Positions 39,358 to 49,104 are shown, counted from the first letter of the stretch. The stretch is 64,000 nucleotides of DNA from Bacteroidales bacterium (GCA_020026355.1 JAHHQP010000001.1:1-64000); one strand, 5' to 3'. Made by a program: numbers and translations. Notes: generated from the sequence alone by a model not told the origin.

Positions 39358-41511
39358 TTAGTCTTCCTTCTCTTCGGCAAGATAAGCGGCAAGAAGTTTC
39401 TCCTGAACATCACCCGGTACCGGCTGATAGTCGGCAAATTCCATGGTGAAGGTGGCACTGCCTGAAGTCAGAGAACTCAAGGTCGTCGAATACTTGTACA
39501 GTTCAGCGAGCGGAACTCTGGCTTTCACGACGTCGAATCCCTTGTCCGTACCCATACCCTCGATGATCGCACGACGGTTCTGGAGGTCGGACATGCAGGC
39601 ACCCATGTACTCGGTCGGGGTCAGAACCTCAACATTGTAGATAGGCTCCATGATCTTAGGACCGGCCTTGCGGAAGGCTTCCTTGAAGGCGTTGCGCGCC
39701 GCAAGCACGAAGGAGATCTCATTGGAATCTACCGGATGCATCTTACCGTCATATACATAGACCCTGATATCCCGTGCAAGAGAACCGGTCAACGGACCTT
39801 CGCTCATCTTGTCATTGATACCCTTGAGGATCGCAGGCATGAAACGTGCATCGATCGCACCGCCGACGATACAATTGTAGAACTCGAGCTTTCCGCCCCA
39901 TGGAAGGTCATATACATCCTTGCCTTTAATGTTCAGGACCAGCTCTCGACCGTCCACCTTGAACTTGTTGCCCGGGTTGACGCCCTCGATATAAGGAGCG
40001 ATCAGAAGATGCACCTCACCGAACTGACCGGCTCCACCGGACTGTTTCTTGTGGCGGTAATCCGCCGCAGCCACCTTCGTGATGGTCTCACGATAAGAGA
40101 TTCTTGGTGCCGAGAACTCGACATCCAGCTTGAACTCATTATGAAGTCTCCATTTGAGCGTATTCACATGCTGCTCTCCCTGACCTTTAAGCAGGGTCTG
40201 CTTCATTTCCTTGCTGTACTCGACGATGTAGGTCGGATCCTCTGCACAGAGGCGGTTCATAGCTTCACCGACCTTCTCCTCGTCATGAGGATCGACAGCT
40301 TTGACGGCACAACGATATTTTGAATGAGGGAACTTGATACCCTCATAGACCAGATCCACACCTGTCTGGGTCAATGTCGTGTTCGTCTTCGCCGCACGCA
40401 ACTTCACGGTACATCCGATATCACCGGCGAGCAGGTCGGTCACCTTCTCCTTCTTCTTTCCGGCCACTGCATAGATGGCTGTGATCCTTTCCTTATCTCC
40501 AGTCTCCGGATTCTCCAGCTCCATACCCTCGGTGATCTCACCGGACATGACCTTGAAATAAGCGACCTCACCCAGATGCTGCTCTACGGCAGTCCTGTAG
40601 ATGAACAATGATGCCGGACCTTCAGCCTTGCATTCGATTTCATGCCCTTCCTTCGACTTCTCCATGCGTTCTGCCGGAGACGGAGCGGTATTGATCGTGA
40701 ATTCCATGAGTCTCTTGACTCCGATATCTTTTTTAGCGGAAAGACAGAATACCGGATAGACCTCTCCTTGACGACAACCGATACCGAGTCCCTTGCGGAT
40801 CTCGTCCTCGCTGAGTTCTCCGATCTCGAAGTATTTCTCCATGAGAGTATCGTCATATTCCGCAGCACGATCGATGAGCGCACCTCTGAGTTCATTGGCC
40901 TCCTCCTGATATTCTGCAGGGATCTCCAAAGACTCCCGAGCACCATTTTCATCCGTGAAATGATAGTATTTCATTTTAAGGACATCGACGAAACCGTCAA
41001 ATCCGGGTCCTGGATTGACCGGGAACTGGATGACGACCGGCCTGTTACCGAAGGATTCCTTCATGCTTTCCAGCGTATTTTCCCAAGAAGCTTTCTCACC
41101 ATCAAGCTGATTCACCGCAACGATGATCGGCACATTGTACTGCCTGGCGTAACGTCTGAAGATCTGTGTTCCAACCTCTACGCCCTGCTGTGCGTTCACC
41201 AGGAGAATTCCCGTATCACAAACCTTGAATGCTGAAACTGCGCCACCGACGAAATCGTCAGAACCCGGAGTATCGATGATGTTGAACTTCGTATCCATGA
41301 ACTCGGCGTAAAGCGGAGTGGAATAGATGGACCTCTGGTTCATCTGCTCGATTTCCGTATTGTCAGAAACAGTATTCTTAGCCTCGACAGAACCTCTCCT
41401 GTCAATCACTTTGCCCTCATAGAGCATGGCTTCAGATAATGTGGTTTTACCTGACTTGGTACTACCAAGCAGAACCACATTACGGATGTTTTGTGTGGAA
41501 TAAACTTTCAT
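39358..41511 (-). CDS. EF-G paralogue (EF-G2 type) with defective GTPase motifs
   Basis: 717 aa with all EF-G domains: G domain, domain II, and domains III-V ending in YKYSTTLSSLTSGSATF. G1 is GSTKSGKTT (16-24). G3 reads DTPGSDDF (80-87), so the catalytic His of DTPGHVDF is replaced by Ser84. G4 is NQLD (134-137) instead of NKxD. This pattern fits the Bacteroides EF-G2 paralogue, which supports translation under starvation without GTP hydrolysis. The canonical fusA is not in this window. The gene stands alone, with a -7 box 64 bp upstream. Confidence 0.9.
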   Translation of the reverse strand: MKVYSTQNIRNVVLLGSTKSGKTTLSEAMLYEGKVIDRRGSVEAKNTVSDNTEIEQMNQRSIYSTPLYAEFMDTKFNIIDTPGSDDFVGGAVSAFKVCDTGILLVNAQQGVEVGTQIFRRYARQYNVPIIVAVNQLDGEKASWENTLESMKESFGNRPVVIQFPVNPGPGFDGFVDVLKMKYYHFTDENGARESLEIPAEYQEEANELRGALIDRAAEYDDTLMEKYFEIGELSEDEIRKGLGIGCRQGEVYPVFCLSAKKDIGVKRLMEFTINTAPSPAERMEKSKEGHEIECKAEGPASLFIYRTAVEQHLGEVAYFKVMSGEITEGMELENPETGDKERITAIYAVAGKKKEKVTDLLAGDIGCTVKLRAAKTNTTLTQTGVDLVYEGIKFPHSKYRCAVKAVDPHDEEKVGEAMNRLCAEDPTYIVEYSKEMKQTLLKGQGEQHVNTLKWRLHNEFKLDVEFSAPRISYRETITKVAAADYRHKKQSGGAGQFGEVHLLIAPYIEGVNPGNKFKVDGRELVLNIKGKDVYDLPWGGKLEFYNCIVGGAIDARFMPAILKGINDKMSEGPLTGSLARDIRVYVYDGKMHPVDSNEISFVLAARNAFKEAFRKAGPKIMEPIYNVEVLTPTEYMGACMSDLQNRRAIIEGMGTDKGFDVVKARVPLAELYKYSTTLSSLTSGSATFTMEFADYQPVPGDVQEKLLAAYLAEEKED

Positions 41512-41574
41512 TGGTTCTAATGTTATTTCAGTTATTATTCAGTGTCATTGCGTTTTTCACAGACGCATCGACCA

Positions 41575-41582
41575 CAAATCTA
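41575..41582 (-). promoter_or_regulatory. -7 box of the EF-G2 gene (TAGATTTG)
   Basis: TAGATTTG on the minus strand with a TGTTG-like element about 20 bp further upstream. Predicted leader roughly 55-60 nt. Confidence 0.5.
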
Positions 41583-41618
41583 ATAAAATAATGGCTGAAT
41601 AACAACACGAAAGAACCA

Positions 41619-41816
41619 TTAATTGCGGTAGGAAGATAGCAGTTCTTCCCCGGAAACTCCCAATTCTTCAAAAAGCAGATTTTCCAGCAAGCGGGGAGAG
41701 ACCCCGATCCTCCCGCAGATTTCCTCAAAGGAGGGGAGCGGACTCCCGGCTGCCGTCAAATCCTCGATGCACTCATTGAAAAGCCTGTACTTTTCCATCA
41801 GTCTTCTATGTCCCAT
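41619..41816 (-). CDS. Small hypothetical HTH-like protein
   Basis: 65 aa (or 59 from the second Met). The C-terminal part (FEEICGRIGVSPRLLENLLF) reads like one helix-turn-helix of an AraC-type domain, with FEELGVSGEELL after it. Only one of the two HTH units of an AraC domain is present, and there is no ligand domain. It lies upstream of the EF-G2 gene on the same strand. Whether it is translated is uncertain and its function unknown. Confidence 0.5.
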   Translation of the reverse strand: MGHRRLMEKYRLFNECIEDLTAAGSPLPSFEEICGRIGVSPRLLENLLFEELGVSGEELLSSYRN

Positions 41817-42002
41817 ACCATTTTTTCTTTGAATTCAGTACTGCAAAACTGGCTCAACTCCTTGAAAGAGACAAGAGTTTCCTGCCATTTTCAGACTTTT
41901 CCCTGCAATTTTTTCTTTTTTTTAATATCCAGACCTGCATTTCGCAAGAATCCCTTTCCACACCACAAGAATAGGTTGCACAAGAGAGACGTTCACAAAT
42001 CA

Positions 42003-42010
42003 TAAATTTG
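42003..42010 (+). promoter_or_regulatory. -7 box of the XRE regulator gene (TAAATTTG)
   Basis: TAAATTTG 19 bp upstream of the ATG at 42030. Confidence 0.45.
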
Positions 42011-42029
42011 TGGTCAGATTTAAAACAGC

Positions 42030-42476
42030 ATGACCATGGAAAACAAAGAAATCAAAGCCAACATCTTCAAAAGAAGAAGCGAGCTGCGCCTCACCCAGAA
42101 TGAGGTAGCAGAAAAGATCGGAATTTCCTTGACCGCCTACAGAGACCTTGAAAGCGGAAAGACCAGGATCCTCAATGAAAAGCTTTTCCAGATCGCGGAT
42201 GCTCTGCACATCTCTCCGGAAGAACTGGTGATCGGCTACAAACCCCTCAAGGAAAACCGGACAGACCTGAAGGAAGCCAGAGCCACCTACCATGAACATC
42301 TGAACAAGATGCGCAGGAATTACGACAAGCAGATCAGCATCCTTGAGGAACGCGAGGTTGCCCATAAAGAGACGATAGAACATCTTCAGGAAATCAATCG
42401 TCTGAAAGAAGATCTGCTCAGGACAAAAGATGAAATAGAACATTACCGGAAAAAAATCATTGGCGAAAAAAATTAG
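42030..42476 (+). CDS. XRE-family regulator with C-terminal coiled coil
   Basis: 148 aa. Residues about 9-65 form an XRE helix-turn-helix (RSELRLTQNEVAEKIGISLT and LFQIADALHISPEEL). Residues about 85-148 are strongly charged with heptad-like spacing and predict a coiled coil, probably for oligomerisation. Target genes unknown. It lies 18 bp upstream of rnhB, whose own -7 box lies in that gap. Confidence 0.85.
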   Translation: MTMENKEIKANIFKRRSELRLTQNEVAEKIGISLTAYRDLESGKTRILNEKLFQIADALHISPEELVIGYKPLKENRTDLKEARATYHEHLNKMRRNYDKQISILEEREVAHKETIEHLQEINRLKEDLLRTKDEIEHYRKKIIGEKN

Positions 42477-42482
42477 ATTGAG

Positions 42483-42490
42483 TACATTTG
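42483..42490 (+). promoter_or_regulatory. -7 box of rnhB (TACATTTG)
   Basis: TACATTTG 4 bp before the rnhB ATG, with a degenerate ATTGG about 20 bp upstream. It would give an almost leaderless mRNA. Confidence 0.45.
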
Positions 42491-42494
42491 CATA

Positions 42495-43103
42495 ATGTAC
42501 CATGAAATCCACTTGCTGAACCATCTCCAGGACGACAGACTGGAGGCTGGATGTGATGAAGCAGGACGGGGGCCGCTGGCGGGTTCCGTCTTTGCAGCTG
42601 CCGTCATCCTTCCGGATGACTTCCATCATCCGCTGCTCAACGACTCCAAGAAGATGACGGAGAAATCCAGGAACATCCTGAGGGAAGTCATCGAGAAAGA
42701 AGCCATCTCCTGGGCTGTGGAAGAAGTCGGTGTGGAAGAGATCGACTCCATCAACATTCTCAACGCCTCCATCACCGGCATGCAGCGAGCAGCTCTACGC
42801 CTGGATCCTCAACCTGATTTTCTGCTGATCGACGGCAACCGGTTCAAGCCTTTCTCCATCCCGTACCGCTGCATCGTGAAAGGAGATGCGACCTACGCAT
42901 CCATCGCGGCTGCCTCCGTCCTGGCTAAGACCTGGCGGGACGAATATATGAGGAGACTTGCCCTGGAATTCCCGGAATACGGATGGGAACGGAACATGGG
43001 CTACCCCACACCGGAACATATCGAAGCCGTAAAGAAATACGGCCTCACCAGATACCATCGAAAAAGTTTTCATCTCAAACAACTAGAACCAACATTATTT
43101 TAA
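42495..43103 (+). CDS. rnhB: Ribonuclease HII
   Basis: Removes RNA from RNA-DNA hybrids and single ribonucleotides in DNA. 202 aa. The first catalytic pair is D21-E22 in CDEAGRGPLAG. Further acidic residues are in FLLIDGNRF and in AKTWRDEYM. C-terminal GYPTPEHIEAVKKYG is typical. It lies 1 bp before the S46 peptidase gene. Confidence 0.97.
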   Translation: MYHEIHLLNHLQDDRLEAGCDEAGRGPLAGSVFAAAVILPDDFHHPLLNDSKKMTEKSRNILREVIEKEAISWAVEEVGVEEIDSINILNASITGMQRAALRLDPQPDFLLIDGNRFKPFSIPYRCIVKGDATYASIAAASVLAKTWRDEYMRRLALEFPEYGWERNMGYPTPEHIEAVKKYGLTRYHRKSFHLKQLEPTLF

Positions 43104-43104
43104 A

Positions 43105-45267
43105 ATGAAAAGATTTTTTTCCATCATTGCACTTCTGGCCATTTTCGCCGGAAACATCAGAGCGGATGAAGGCATGTGGATGCTTCCGTTCCTCAAGCAA
43201 ATGAACGCAGCACAGTTGGCAAAAGCTGGATGCAAGCTCACACCGGAACAGATCTACAGCATCAAGCATCCTTCCCTCAAGGATGCGATCGTACATTTCG
43301 GCAACGGCTGTACCGGTGAAATCATCTCACCGGACGGACTGCTGGTAACCAACCACCATTGCGGCTACGGCAGCATCCAGAAACTTTCCAGCGTAGAACA
43401 CGACTATCTGAAAGACGGTTACTGGGCTATGAACCACGAGCAGGAACTGCCTTGCGAAGGACTTACCGTCACCTTCATGGACAAGATGGTAGACATCACC
43501 GCTACCGTACAGAAACTCCAGAAGAAGGCCGAAAAGAAATTCAAAGGACAGGAAAACGCAGCGGCACAGGCCGAGGCGGAAGTCGCTGCAGCGATCGATG
43601 CCATGATCAAGGAAGCCGAGGCGAAGAATCCACATAGCGAGGTCATCGTGGAGTCCTACTACAACAATAACATGTACTTCATGATCTATAACCGTGTCTA
43701 CAAGGACATCCGTTTCGTCGGTGCACCTCCTTCATCCATCGGAAAGTTCGGTGCAGACACCGACAACTGGATGTGGCCGAGACACACCGGAGACTTCTCC
43801 ATGTTCCGTGTCTATGCGGATAAAGACAACAATCCGGCTGAATATTCAAAGGACAATGTTCCTTACCATACCAGCAACTTCCTCAAGATTTCCCTGGATG
43901 GCGTGAAAGAAGGGGACTACACCATGATCATGGGCTACCCTGGCCGCACCACCCGTTTCCAGACCTCTCCAGAACTGAAGAACCAGATCGCACTCAACGA
44001 CATCCGCATCGCGGCACGCACGATCCGTCAGGACGAGATGCTCGAGGAAATGCTGGCTGATCCGGCTGTCAAGATCCAGTACGCCAGCAAATATTCCCGT
44101 TCCTCCAACGGCTGGAAGAAATGGCAGGGCATGAAGCTCGCTTTCGCCAAGCTCGGCATCATCGAAAGAGCCGAACAGGAAGAAGCTGAATTCCAGAAAT
44201 GGGTAGACAGCAGCAGGAAGCGCCAGCAAGAATACGGACACGTCCTTGCTGATATCAAGAGCTGCGTCGAGACCAGCGGAGCAGCCGAGAAGGCAATGAC
44301 TCTCGCTTTCGAATCCATCTACAAGATCGAGATGCCTATCTTCTCCCTGATGTTCAGATCCGCTTACAGACAGGCAGAGGCGGAAGGACTCGGAGAGCAG
44401 GAAGCTTTGGAGAAAGCCTATGCCTACGTGCTTCCGGAGTACAAGGACTTCAGTCTGACCGTAGACAAGAAAGTGTTCAAAGCCCTGATGGAATTCTACC
44501 GTGAGAACGCAGCTGAAGAAGATTATCTCCAGGGACCGGTTGAGGATTTCAAGACCTTGGACATCGATGCTCTCGCAGACAAACTCTACGGAACGAGCGT
44601 CTTCACCAGCGCAGACAGGCTGAAGGCTGCAATCGAGGCTCAGGGTACGGATGTACTGATGGATCCGCTCATGGTCCTCGCCATGGAGATCAACAAGAAG
44701 ACCGGTACCGCTTTCGAGCGTGCAAGAACACTTCAAGGCAGCATCGCCAGCTTCCAGCAGCTCTATACCAAAGCCCTTCTCGAGTGGAAGAAAGGGGAAC
44801 CGTCCTATCCGGATGCCAACTCCACCATGCGTCTGACCTTCGGCCACGTGAAAGGTTATTCGCCGGCAGATGCCATCGAATACCGCTACTACACCACCCT
44901 TGACGGTGTGATGGAGAAAGAAGATCCGGACAACTGGGAGTTTGTCGTGGAACCGGAACTGAAAGCCTTGTGGAAAGCCGGTGATTTCGGCCAGTATGCG
45001 ATGGAGAACGGCAAGATGCCGGTAGCCTTCCTCAGCAACAACGACATCACAGGCGGTAACTCCGGCAGCCCGATCATGAACGCCAAAGGCGAACTCATCG
45101 GACTGGCCTTCGACGGCAACTGGGAATCCATGAGTTCAGACGTGATGTTCGAGCCGGATCTCCAGCGCTGCATCAACGTCGATATCCGCTATGTCCTCTT
45201 CGTCGTAGAGAAATTCGGCGGAGCGAAATGGCTGATCGACGAGATGGAACTCGTGAAAGAAAAATAA
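43105..45267 (+). CDS. S46 dipeptidyl-peptidase, DPP7 type
   Basis: 720 aa serine peptidase that cuts dipeptides from the N-terminus of peptides in the periplasm. Signal peptide (RFFSIIALLAIFAGNIRA), then a chymotrypsin-like fold. The catalytic His is in LLVTNHHCGYG (H84/H85). The Asp is in GADTDNWMWPRHTGDF (D218/D220). The nucleophile Ser653 is in GGNSGSP. Eighteen residues after the Ser there is Gly671, which in DPP7 allows hydrophobic P1 residues, whereas DPP11 has Arg for acidic ones. Specificity is inferred from that single position. It is likely to feed peptide catabolism. Confidence 0.93.
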   Translation: MKRFFSIIALLAIFAGNIRADEGMWMLPFLKQMNAAQLAKAGCKLTPEQIYSIKHPSLKDAIVHFGNGCTGEIISPDGLLVTNHHCGYGSIQKLSSVEHDYLKDGYWAMNHEQELPCEGLTVTFMDKMVDITATVQKLQKKAEKKFKGQENAAAQAEAEVAAAIDAMIKEAEAKNPHSEVIVESYYNNNMYFMIYNRVYKDIRFVGAPPSSIGKFGADTDNWMWPRHTGDFSMFRVYADKDNNPAEYSKDNVPYHTSNFLKISLDGVKEGDYTMIMGYPGRTTRFQTSPELKNQIALNDIRIAARTIRQDEMLEEMLADPAVKIQYASKYSRSSNGWKKWQGMKLAFAKLGIIERAEQEEAEFQKWVDSSRKRQQEYGHVLADIKSCVETSGAAEKAMTLAFESIYKIEMPIFSLMFRSAYRQAEAEGLGEQEALEKAYAYVLPEYKDFSLTVDKKVFKALMEFYRENAAEEDYLQGPVEDFKTLDIDALADKLYGTSVFTSADRLKAAIEAQGTDVLMDPLMVLAMEINKKTGTAFERARTLQGSIASFQQLYTKALLEWKKGEPSYPDANSTMRLTFGHVKGYSPADAIEYRYYTTLDGVMEKEDPDNWEFVVEPELKALWKAGDFGQYAMENGKMPVAFLSNNDITGGNSGSPIMNAKGELIGLAFDGNWESMSSDVMFEPDLQRCINVDIRYVLFVVEKFGGAKWLIDEMELVKEK

Positions 45268-45280
45268 AAACTTCATACAG

Positions 45281-46351
45281 ATGAAAGAAAATGAAATCAT
45301 GAAGATGCTCTTTGAAGTCCAGCATCCTGCAAAGGACGACAAGAGCATCGTGGAACTGGGAATGGTGGACAAGGTGGAGATCGACGGCAACAGAGTGACC
45401 GTCACTCTTGCCTTCTCCAAGCATCGCGACCCGCTGGCCGAATACCTGATCGGCAGCACCAAGGCGACGCTGATCCGCCATATCCCCGGTGTGGAAGCAG
45501 AAGTGAAGACCATCATCAAAGATGAAGCCGCACCGAAGAAGAACCCCGGTCTCAACCTAGGACTGGAAGAACTGGCCCAAGTGAAGCACATCATCGGCAT
45601 CGCTTCCGGCAAAGGTGGCGTCGGCAAATCCACCGTCGCCGTGAACATGGCTGTAGCCCTCGCACGTCTCGGCTACAAAGTCGGTCTTGCAGACGCGGAT
45701 GTCTACGGCCCTTCCGTTCCGAAGATGACCGCTACGGAAGGGGCCCTTCCTGATGCCTTCCAGGAAGGTGAGAAGGAAGTGATCGTCCCGCTCGAGAAAT
45801 ACGGCGTGAAATGGATGTCCATCGGCTACTTCGCGAAGCCGGAACAGGCGCTGATCTGGAGAGGTCCGATGGCCTGCAACGCCCTCAAGCAGATGATTCT
45901 GCAGGTCAGATGGGGAGAACTCGACTTCCTGCTCATCGACATGCCTCCAGGAACCGGAGATATCCACATCAGTCTCGTCCATGACATTCCGATGGAGGGA
46001 GCGGTGATCGTCTCCACTCCGCAGGCTGTCGCCCTGGCCGATGTCGAGAAAGGCGTGAACATGTTCCGCAACAAGAGCGTGCAGAAACCGATCTTCGGTC
46101 TCGTCGAGAACATGGCCTGGTTCACTCCGGAAGAACTGCCGGACCACAAGTACTACATCTTCGGTAAAGACGGCGGTGTAGGAATGGCTGAGAAATATGA
46201 CATTCCGATGCTCGGTCAGATTCCAATCGTACAGAGTATCCGTGAGGACGGTGACAACGGTGAACCGGCTGCACTTTCCAGCAGACCGGACGGCCTTGCC
46301 TTCCTCAACCTGGCAGAACAGCTGGCCACTTCACCTTTACTGATGAAATAA
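45281..46351 (+). CDS. mrp: Mrp/ApbC iron-sulfur cluster carrier
   Basis: 356 aa P-loop ATPase that transfers Fe-S clusters. N-terminal MIP18/DUF59 domain (about 1-85), then the Mrp/NBP35 ATPase with deviant Walker A GKGGVGKST near residue 110 and DMPPGTGDI. The CxxC seen in some members is not obvious. It lies 13 bp after the peptidase gene. Confidence 0.92.
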   Translation: MKENEIMKMLFEVQHPAKDDKSIVELGMVDKVEIDGNRVTVTLAFSKHRDPLAEYLIGSTKATLIRHIPGVEAEVKTIIKDEAAPKKNPGLNLGLEELAQVKHIIGIASGKGGVGKSTVAVNMAVALARLGYKVGLADADVYGPSVPKMTATEGALPDAFQEGEKEVIVPLEKYGVKWMSIGYFAKPEQALIWRGPMACNALKQMILQVRWGELDFLLIDMPPGTGDIHISLVHDIPMEGAVIVSTPQAVALADVEKGVNMFRNKSVQKPIFGLVENMAWFTPEELPDHKYYIFGKDGGVGMAEKYDIPMLGQIPIVQSIREDGDNGEPAALSSRPDGLAFLNLAEQLATSPLLMK

Positions 46352-46372
46352 GCCTTGGTGAGCATAGACAGA

Positions 46373-46407
46373 AAGGGCGGTTCCTTACGGGACCGCCCTT
46401 CTTTCAT
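46373..46407. terminator. Terminator between mrp and mutS (convergent)
   Basis: A 12-bp stem (AAGGGCGGTTCC / GGGACCGCCCTT, 1 G-T) with a TTAC loop, followed by CTTTCATATT. In reverse, minus-strand use is less clear. Confidence 0.75.
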
Positions 46408-46409
46408 AT

Positions 46410-49052
46410 TTACCGGATGTTCATCTTCTCTTTCATGCCCCGCAGGAGATCGAAGGCCTGCAGCGGTGTCATGTTGTTCAGATCCGCCGCCTCCAGATCG
46501 TCCTTCAGGGAAGAAAGCAGAGGATCTTCGAGCTGGAAGAAAGACAGCTGCAGCGAACCGTCGCTCTCGACATGTCCTTCCTTCACATTGTGCGGTTTGA
46601 CTTTCTTCGTCTTGGCAGCGATGACGGTCGGATTGTCTCCGGCTTCCAGCGCCTCCAGCGTCTTTTCCGCGGACTCGAGCACCTGAGCCGGCATACCGGC
46701 CATCCGGGCGACATGCAGACCGAAACTGTGAGCCACTCCACCTTCCTTGAGTTTCCTCAGGAAAATGACGTTCTTATCAACTTCCTTGACCGCGATATGA
46801 TAATTCTTCACCCGCGGATAGATGCCTTCCAGATCATTGAGTTCATGATAATGGGTCGCGAAAAGCGTCTTCGCCCCATGCCCCCATTCATGGATATATT
46901 CCACGATCGCCCGAGCGATGGACATGCCGTCATAGGTAGAAGTACCTCGCCCGATCTCATCCAGCAGTACCAGCGAACGTTCCGAGAGATTATGCAGGAT
47001 CATGGAAGTCTCCAGCATCTCCACCATGAAGGTGGATTCTCCCCGGGAAATGTTGTCCGAAGCACCGACACGGGTGAAGATCTTGTCACAGTAACCGATT
47101 TCCGCATAATCTGCCGGCACATAGCAGCCGATCTGGGCCATGAGCACGATCAGCGCGGTCTGACGCAACAGCGCCGATTTACCGGCCATATTCGGACCGG
47201 TCAGGATGATGATCTGCTGACTGTCCCTGTCCAGGAAGATATCGTTCGGGACATACTCCTCCCCGACGCCCATCATTGTCTCGATCACCGGATGACGGCC
47301 GGCCCTGATGTCGATCTTTCCTCCATCATTCATTTCCGGGCGACAGTAATGCCGGCTCAAAGCCAGATCGGCGAATCCGGAAAGTACATCCAGCCGCGAC
47401 AAAATCCGACAGTTCTTCTGAATCGCCGCGATGCTCTCCTGCAGACGGCTGATCAGATTCGTATAGATCCTGCTTTCCAGGACATAGATCTTCTCCTCAG
47501 CACCGAGAATCTTCTCTTCATATTCCTTAAGTTCGGAAGTGATGTAACGCTCGGCATTGACCAAAGTCTGCTTGCGCACCCAGTCTTCCGGCACCTTATC
47601 CTTATGAGCATTCCGGACTTCAAGATAATAGCCGAAGACGGAATTGTAACCGATCTTCAGCGAAGGAATGCCGGTCGTCTCCATTTCCCGCTGCTGGACC
47701 TGAATCAGATAATCCTTGCCATGACGGGCGATGTTCCGAAGTTCGTCCAGCTCCGGATCCACACCGGCTGCGATCACGTCGCCCTTACCGAGCATCGCCG
47801 CAGTTTCCGGGTCAATGGTCTTCTGTATCAGCTCCAGCACCTCGTCACAGTCGGTCAGACCGGACAGAAGCGTATCCAGAGCCGCCGTTCCCTTGTCCAT
47901 GCACAGCTGCATGACAGGACGCATCTGGGCCAGACCACGCCCCAGCTGGAGCACGGCACGCGGCAGGATCTTTCCGGCCGCCGCCCGGGACACCAGACGT
48001 TCCAGATCACCGACATCTCCGATCAAGCCCTGCAGGACACGAAGATCATCCGGACGATCCATGAAATGCTGAACGATATCATAACGCTCCTCCAGCTCCT
48101 TGAGGTCCATCACCGGCATCGCCAGCCAGGAACGGAGCAGCCTGGAACCCATAGGGGAGGCACATTGGTCAATGACATCCACCAGGCCGACTCCATCTTT
48201 TCCGCTCGCGGAAGAGAAAATCTCCAGATTCCGGAAAGTAAAGCGGTCCATCCAGACGAAACGCCCCTCATCGATCCTGGAAATGGAGCAGATATTGCTC
48301 AAGCCAGCATGCTGGGTCTGTTCCAGGTAAATGAGCAAGGCTCCCGCCGAAGTCACTCCCAGCGGGAAGATATCAATCGCGAAGCCTTTGAGGGAATCCA
48401 CCTTCAGCTGCTTCTTCAGCTTCTGGACGGCCGTATCCCAGACAAAAGCCCATTCTTCCAAAGTCGAGATATAGAAATGGTCCCCGTAACGTTCCCGCAC
48501 CCCTTTCTCATAGCCCCGCTGCACCAGCAGTTCCTTCGGTGCAAAAGAAGAGAGCAAGGCTCCTATGTAGTCCAATGAGCCTTCGGCAATCTGGAAAGTT
48601 CCTGTAGATACGTCCAGGAAAGCCGCACCGGCCTTGTCCTTGTCGAAGGTCAAGCCGGCAATGAAGTTATGCTCTTTCTGCTCCAGGAGCTGCTCGTTGA
48701 AAGCGATACCTGGAGTCACCAGTTCCGTGATTCCGCGCTTGACGATCTTCTTCGTCAGTTTCGGGTCCTCCAGCTGGTCACAGACCGCCACCTTGTAACC
48801 GGCCCTTACCAGACGCGGGAGATAGATGTCCAGAGAATGATGAGGGAAGCCTGCCATCGCAATCGCGTCGGGCGCCGCATTCGAGCGTTTCGTCAGCACG
48901 ATTCCCAGCACCTTGCTGGCTGTCAGGGCATCATCACCGTAGGTCTCATAGAAGTCACCGCACCGGAACAGCAGCAAGGCTTCCGGATGCTCTGCCTTCA
49001 CTGAGAAGAACTGTTTCATCATCGGGGTTTCTTTCGGTTTCTTTTCCGCCAT
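46410..49052 (-). CDS. mutS: DNA mismatch repair protein MutS
   Basis: 880 aa. N-terminal mismatch-reading motif DFYETYGDDA (the Phe and Glu of FYE touch the mismatch), connector, core and clamp domains, and the C-terminal ABC ATPase with Walker A GPNMAGKSALL and Walker B VLLDEIGRGTSTYDG. A short helical tail follows. A -7 box (TATTTTTG, 49097-49104 minus) lies 45 bp upstream. Confidence 0.98.
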   Translation of the reverse strand: MAEKKPKETPMMKQFFSVKAEHPEALLLFRCGDFYETYGDDALTASKVLGIVLTKRSNAAPDAIAMAGFPHHSLDIYLPRLVRAGYKVAVCDQLEDPKLTKKIVKRGITELVTPGIAFNEQLLEQKEHNFIAGLTFDKDKAGAAFLDVSTGTFQIAEGSLDYIGALLSSFAPKELLVQRGYEKGVRERYGDHFYISTLEEWAFVWDTAVQKLKKQLKVDSLKGFAIDIFPLGVTSAGALLIYLEQTQHAGLSNICSISRIDEGRFVWMDRFTFRNLEIFSSASGKDGVGLVDVIDQCASPMGSRLLRSWLAMPVMDLKELEERYDIVQHFMDRPDDLRVLQGLIGDVGDLERLVSRAAAGKILPRAVLQLGRGLAQMRPVMQLCMDKGTAALDTLLSGLTDCDEVLELIQKTIDPETAAMLGKGDVIAAGVDPELDELRNIARHGKDYLIQVQQREMETTGIPSLKIGYNSVFGYYLEVRNAHKDKVPEDWVRKQTLVNAERYITSELKEYEEKILGAEEKIYVLESRIYTNLISRLQESIAAIQKNCRILSRLDVLSGFADLALSRHYCRPEMNDGGKIDIRAGRHPVIETMMGVGEEYVPNDIFLDRDSQQIIILTGPNMAGKSALLRQTALIVLMAQIGCYVPADYAEIGYCDKIFTRVGASDNISRGESTFMVEMLETSMILHNLSERSLVLLDEIGRGTSTYDGMSIARAIVEYIHEWGHGAKTLFATHYHELNDLEGIYPRVKNYHIAVKEVDKNVIFLRKLKEGGVAHSFGLHVARMAGMPAQVLESAEKTLEALEAGDNPTVIAAKTKKVKPHNVKEGHVESDGSLQLSFFQLEDPLLSSLKDDLEAADLNNMTPLQAFDLLRGMKEKMNIR

Positions 49053-49096
49053 ATCTCTTCAATGTTTAGTCAAGTCCCTGCGCAGGACGCATCTTA

Positions 49097-49104
49097 CAAA
49101 AATA
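49097..49104 (-). promoter_or_regulatory. -7 box of mutS (TATTTTTG)
   Basis: TATTTTTG on the minus strand, between the terminator of the SusCD operon and the mutS start. Confidence 0.45.

Noticed and set aside
46572..48578. Open frame of 668 codons on the plus strand across mutS
   Set aside because: It is antisense to a complete MutS. The translation is rich in His, Asp and Arg and shows no recognisable family.
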